In this document: one piece after another, positions 3,833 to 5,221 of the stretch
Layout of the letters: each line of letters begins with the position of its first letter
Position numbering within the stretch: position 1 is the stretch's first letter
Assembly: GCA_903832165.1 (NCBI GenBank)
Contig: CAILAQ010000622.1
Span: 1-5,221, forward strand
Origin: an uncultured Bacteroidota bacterium
GTDB taxonomy: Bacteria > Bacteroidota > Bacteroidia > Bacteroidales > UBA12481
Direction: 5' to 3'
DNA: 5,221 nucleotides
Notes under the pieces: model-generated
Databases searched by the model: none
The model's input: only the letters and a program-made list of their open reading frames with translations
Told to the model about the DNA's origin: nothing
Position numbers and translations under genes: made by a program

Positions 3833-5083
3833 ATGAAAATACACCGAATTATACTTGATCAGCTCAGTGCGCATTTATCGCGCAAGGAGATCACTTTGAT
3901 TACTGGTCCCAGGCAGGCGGGTAAAACAACCCTGATGAAAGAGCTGGTTGGAGAAACCACCCGGAGTGGCGGGCGCATACTTTTTCTGGACCTCGACTTT
4001 GAACAGGATAAAAGACATTTTGAAAGCCAGAATAGTCTGATCGACAGGATCCGCCTGGAATTCGGTGACGAAAAGGGAACTGTATTTATCGATGAAATCC
4101 AACGTAAAAAGGATGCCGGTATATTCCTTAAGGGGATATATGATAGGAACTTACCTGTAAAATTTGTCGTTACTGGCTCAGGAAGTCTGGAGTTGCAGGA
4201 GAAAATTCATGAAAGTCTTTTAGGGAGGAAGCGCATTTTCGAAATTTTGCCTGTATCATTTTTTGAATCAGCAGATTATCAGACAGAATACCGGTATACC
4301 ACAAAAATGGATGAATTCTTTCGGCTGGAACCGGAGCGATACCGGCGCATGCTTGAAGAATACATGAATTATGGCGGGTACCCGAATGTACTCCTTGAAG
4401 CTACTCATCAGGAGCGGCTAAATGTGATCAATGAAATTACCTCAACCTATATAAGCCGCGATATTGTTAGTTTGTTGGGGGTGGATCAGCCGGATGCATT
4501 TACCAGAATGATTCGGTTTTTGGCCGCACATACCGGCCGGTTGACTGATTTCGCTGAAATTGCAAAGATGACGGGCTTATCGGTCCCAACGGTTAAAAAG
4601 TATATCTGGTATGCAGAAAAAACCTTTGTACTTAAGGTAGTTACCCCTTATCACACCAATAAGGTTAAGGAGATTACCAAGTCGCCGGTGTATTATTTTA
4701 CGGACATGGGGTTCCGGAATTTCCTGCTCGGTGAATTCGGAAGTGCCAGCAGATTAAGTGATGCGGGGTTTCTCTTTCAAAACATGGTTTTTCTTGAGTT
4801 ATGGCGGCTGGGGAGTTTAAATTCCTGGAGTGTTCATTATTGGAGAACAACCGATGGCGCCGAAGTCGATTTCGTTTTAGACAGAAAAAATAGTCTCTTG
4901 CCAGTTGAGGTGAAATACTCTTCCCTCACAGCTCCGGCGATCACCCGAAGTTTGAGGAGTTTTATCGAAAAATACCATCCGGCTGAAGCTTGGGTGGTGA
5001 GCCCGGATTACCGGCATGATCTCATGATAAAGGATTGCAGGGTGAAGTTCGTTTCATACGCTGATTTAGTCTGTAGCTCCTGA
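3833..5083 (+). CDS. AAA_14/DUF4143 family ATPase
   Basis: A 416-residue protein of usual family length. The N-terminal AAA_14 domain has the P-loop GPRQAGKTT at 25-33, the Walker B segment VFIDEIQ at 84-90 (D87, E88) and a sensor-like VVTGSGSLEL at 112-121. The middle carries the family signature YMNYGGYPNV at 177-186 and YISRDI at 206-211, then a winged-helix-like segment at about 237-267 (FAEIAKMTGLSVPTVKKYI). The C-terminal DUF4143 part ends in a restriction-endonuclease-like pattern: YWRTTDGAEVDFVL with E344 and D346, then LPVEVKY with E359 and K361. Such proteins are numerous in Bacteroidota and Archaea, bind ATP and probably DNA, and have no settled function. All the motifs named are present, so the gene looks intact. 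It stands alone, with its own promoter-like element and hairpin upstream. No Shine-Dalgarno precedes the ATG. Confidence 0.92.
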   Translation: MKIHRIILDQLSAHLSRKEITLITGPRQAGKTTLMKELVGETTRSGGRILFLDLDFEQDKRHFESQNSLIDRIRLEFGDEKGTVFIDEIQRKKDAGIFLKGIYDRNLPVKFVVTGSGSLELQEKIHESLLGRKRIFEILPVSFFESADYQTEYRYTTKMDEFFRLEPERYRRMLEEYMNYGGYPNVLLEATHQERLNVINEITSTYISRDIVSLLGVDQPDAFTRMIRFLAAHTGRLTDFAEIAKMTGLSVPTVKKYIWYAEKTFVLKVVTPYHTNKVKEITKSPVYYFTDMGFRNFLLGEFGSASRLSDAGFLFQNMVFLELWRLGSLNSWSVHYWRTTDGAEVDFVLDRKNSLLPVEVKYSSLTAPAITRSLRSFIEKYHPAEAWVVSPDYRHDLMIKDCRVKFVSYADLVCSS

Positions 5084-5084
5084 G

Positions 5085-5124
5085 TTTCAGGGTTTCAGGG
5101 TTTCAGAGTTTCAGAGTTTCAGAG
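5085..5124. repeat. Five tandem 8-bp units, TTTCAG(G/A)G
   Basis: Five contiguous octamers, TTTCAGGG twice and TTTCAGAG three times, begin right after the ATPase stop codon. They are the reverse complement of the units at 3729-3776. CCTGA-GTT-TCAGG at 5079-5091 forms a very small hairpin over the stop codon. No other terminator is visible before the next gene at 5132. Confidence 0.88.
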
Positions 5125-5131
5125 TTGAGCA

Positions 5132-5221
5132 ATGGCGACAATCAGGAGGTTTGAGGAGTTAGAGATTTGGCAGAATGCCAGGGTGTTATGCGATGCTATC
5201 CGTGAAATATCGATTAATACA
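5132..5221 (+). CDS. Four-helix-bundle (S23-type) protein, N-terminal part
   Basis: Thirty codons from ATG 5132 to the end of the window read MATIRRFEELEIWQNARVLC and then DAIREI. This is the typical start of the four-helix-bundle family (known from 23S rRNA intervening sequences, but also common as free genes): a short basic start, F-E-[ED]-L-x-[IV]-W, then the first long helix. The full protein is usually about 120 residues, so most of it lies beyond the window. The function is unknown; these proteins form small oligomeric helical bundles. No rRNA sequence is seen here, so this copy is a free-standing chromosomal gene. It begins only 7 bp after the octamer array, without a clear Shine-Dalgarno. 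Confidence 0.8.
   Translation, partial: MATIRRFEELEIWQNARVLCDAIREISINT

Noticed and set aside
3875..4102. Minus-strand open frame inside the ATPase gene
   Set aside because: It lies opposite the P-loop and Walker B coding region of an intact gene and has no recognisable motif of its own.

Overview
The window looks like an accessory, repeat-rich stretch of a Bacteroidota chromosome, probably a Bacteroidales-like or environmental relative. The reasons are moderate GC content, matches to the Bacteroidota promoter form TAnnTTTG or its TTCG variant, almost no Shine-Dalgarno sequences, and gene families that in my recollection are common in that phylum: AbiEi/AbiEii pairs, UPF0175/DUF3368 pairs, AAA_14/DUF4143 ATPases and four-helix-bundle (S23) proteins. 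Families were identified by reading the translations; no search was run.

Layout. Positions 1-142 hold an imperfect inverted repeat, an array of 8-bp units and a likely promoter. Positions 143-565 encode a small secreted-N-terminus, single-pass membrane protein of unknown function. Positions 566-999 have no gene but carry four different inverted repeats in a row and a promoter. Positions 1000-1638 hold a decayed type II-like pair: a UPF0175 antitoxin with an in-frame TAA, then a DUF3368 PIN-like toxin with an internal deletion and frameshift. Positions 1742-3491 hold an AbiE-like type IV toxin-antitoxin operon: an AbiEi antitoxin/repressor with an extra C-terminal domain, overlapping by 50 bp a compact AbiEii-type nucleotidyltransferase. 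Positions 3492-3832 are gene-free and repeat-filled. Positions 3833-5083 encode an AAA_14/DUF4143 ATPase. From 5132 a four-helix-bundle protein runs off the window.

How the parts fit. The two toxin-antitoxin loci, one dead and one apparently intact, sit between two copies of the same ~95-bp repeat (717-809 and 3506-3606), so the segment reads as a small toxin-antitoxin island. In the live operon the first protein should repress the operon and neutralise the nucleotidyltransferase, and their overlapping frames imply coupled translation. The most unusual coding feature is the first protein: a complete AbiEi followed by a ~90-residue domain that I recall as a separate small protein upstream of compact nucleotidyltransferases. 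The most unusual non-coding features are the mini-hairpins whose stems change together while the loop stays, and the 8-bp arrays that bracket single genes in inverted orientation.
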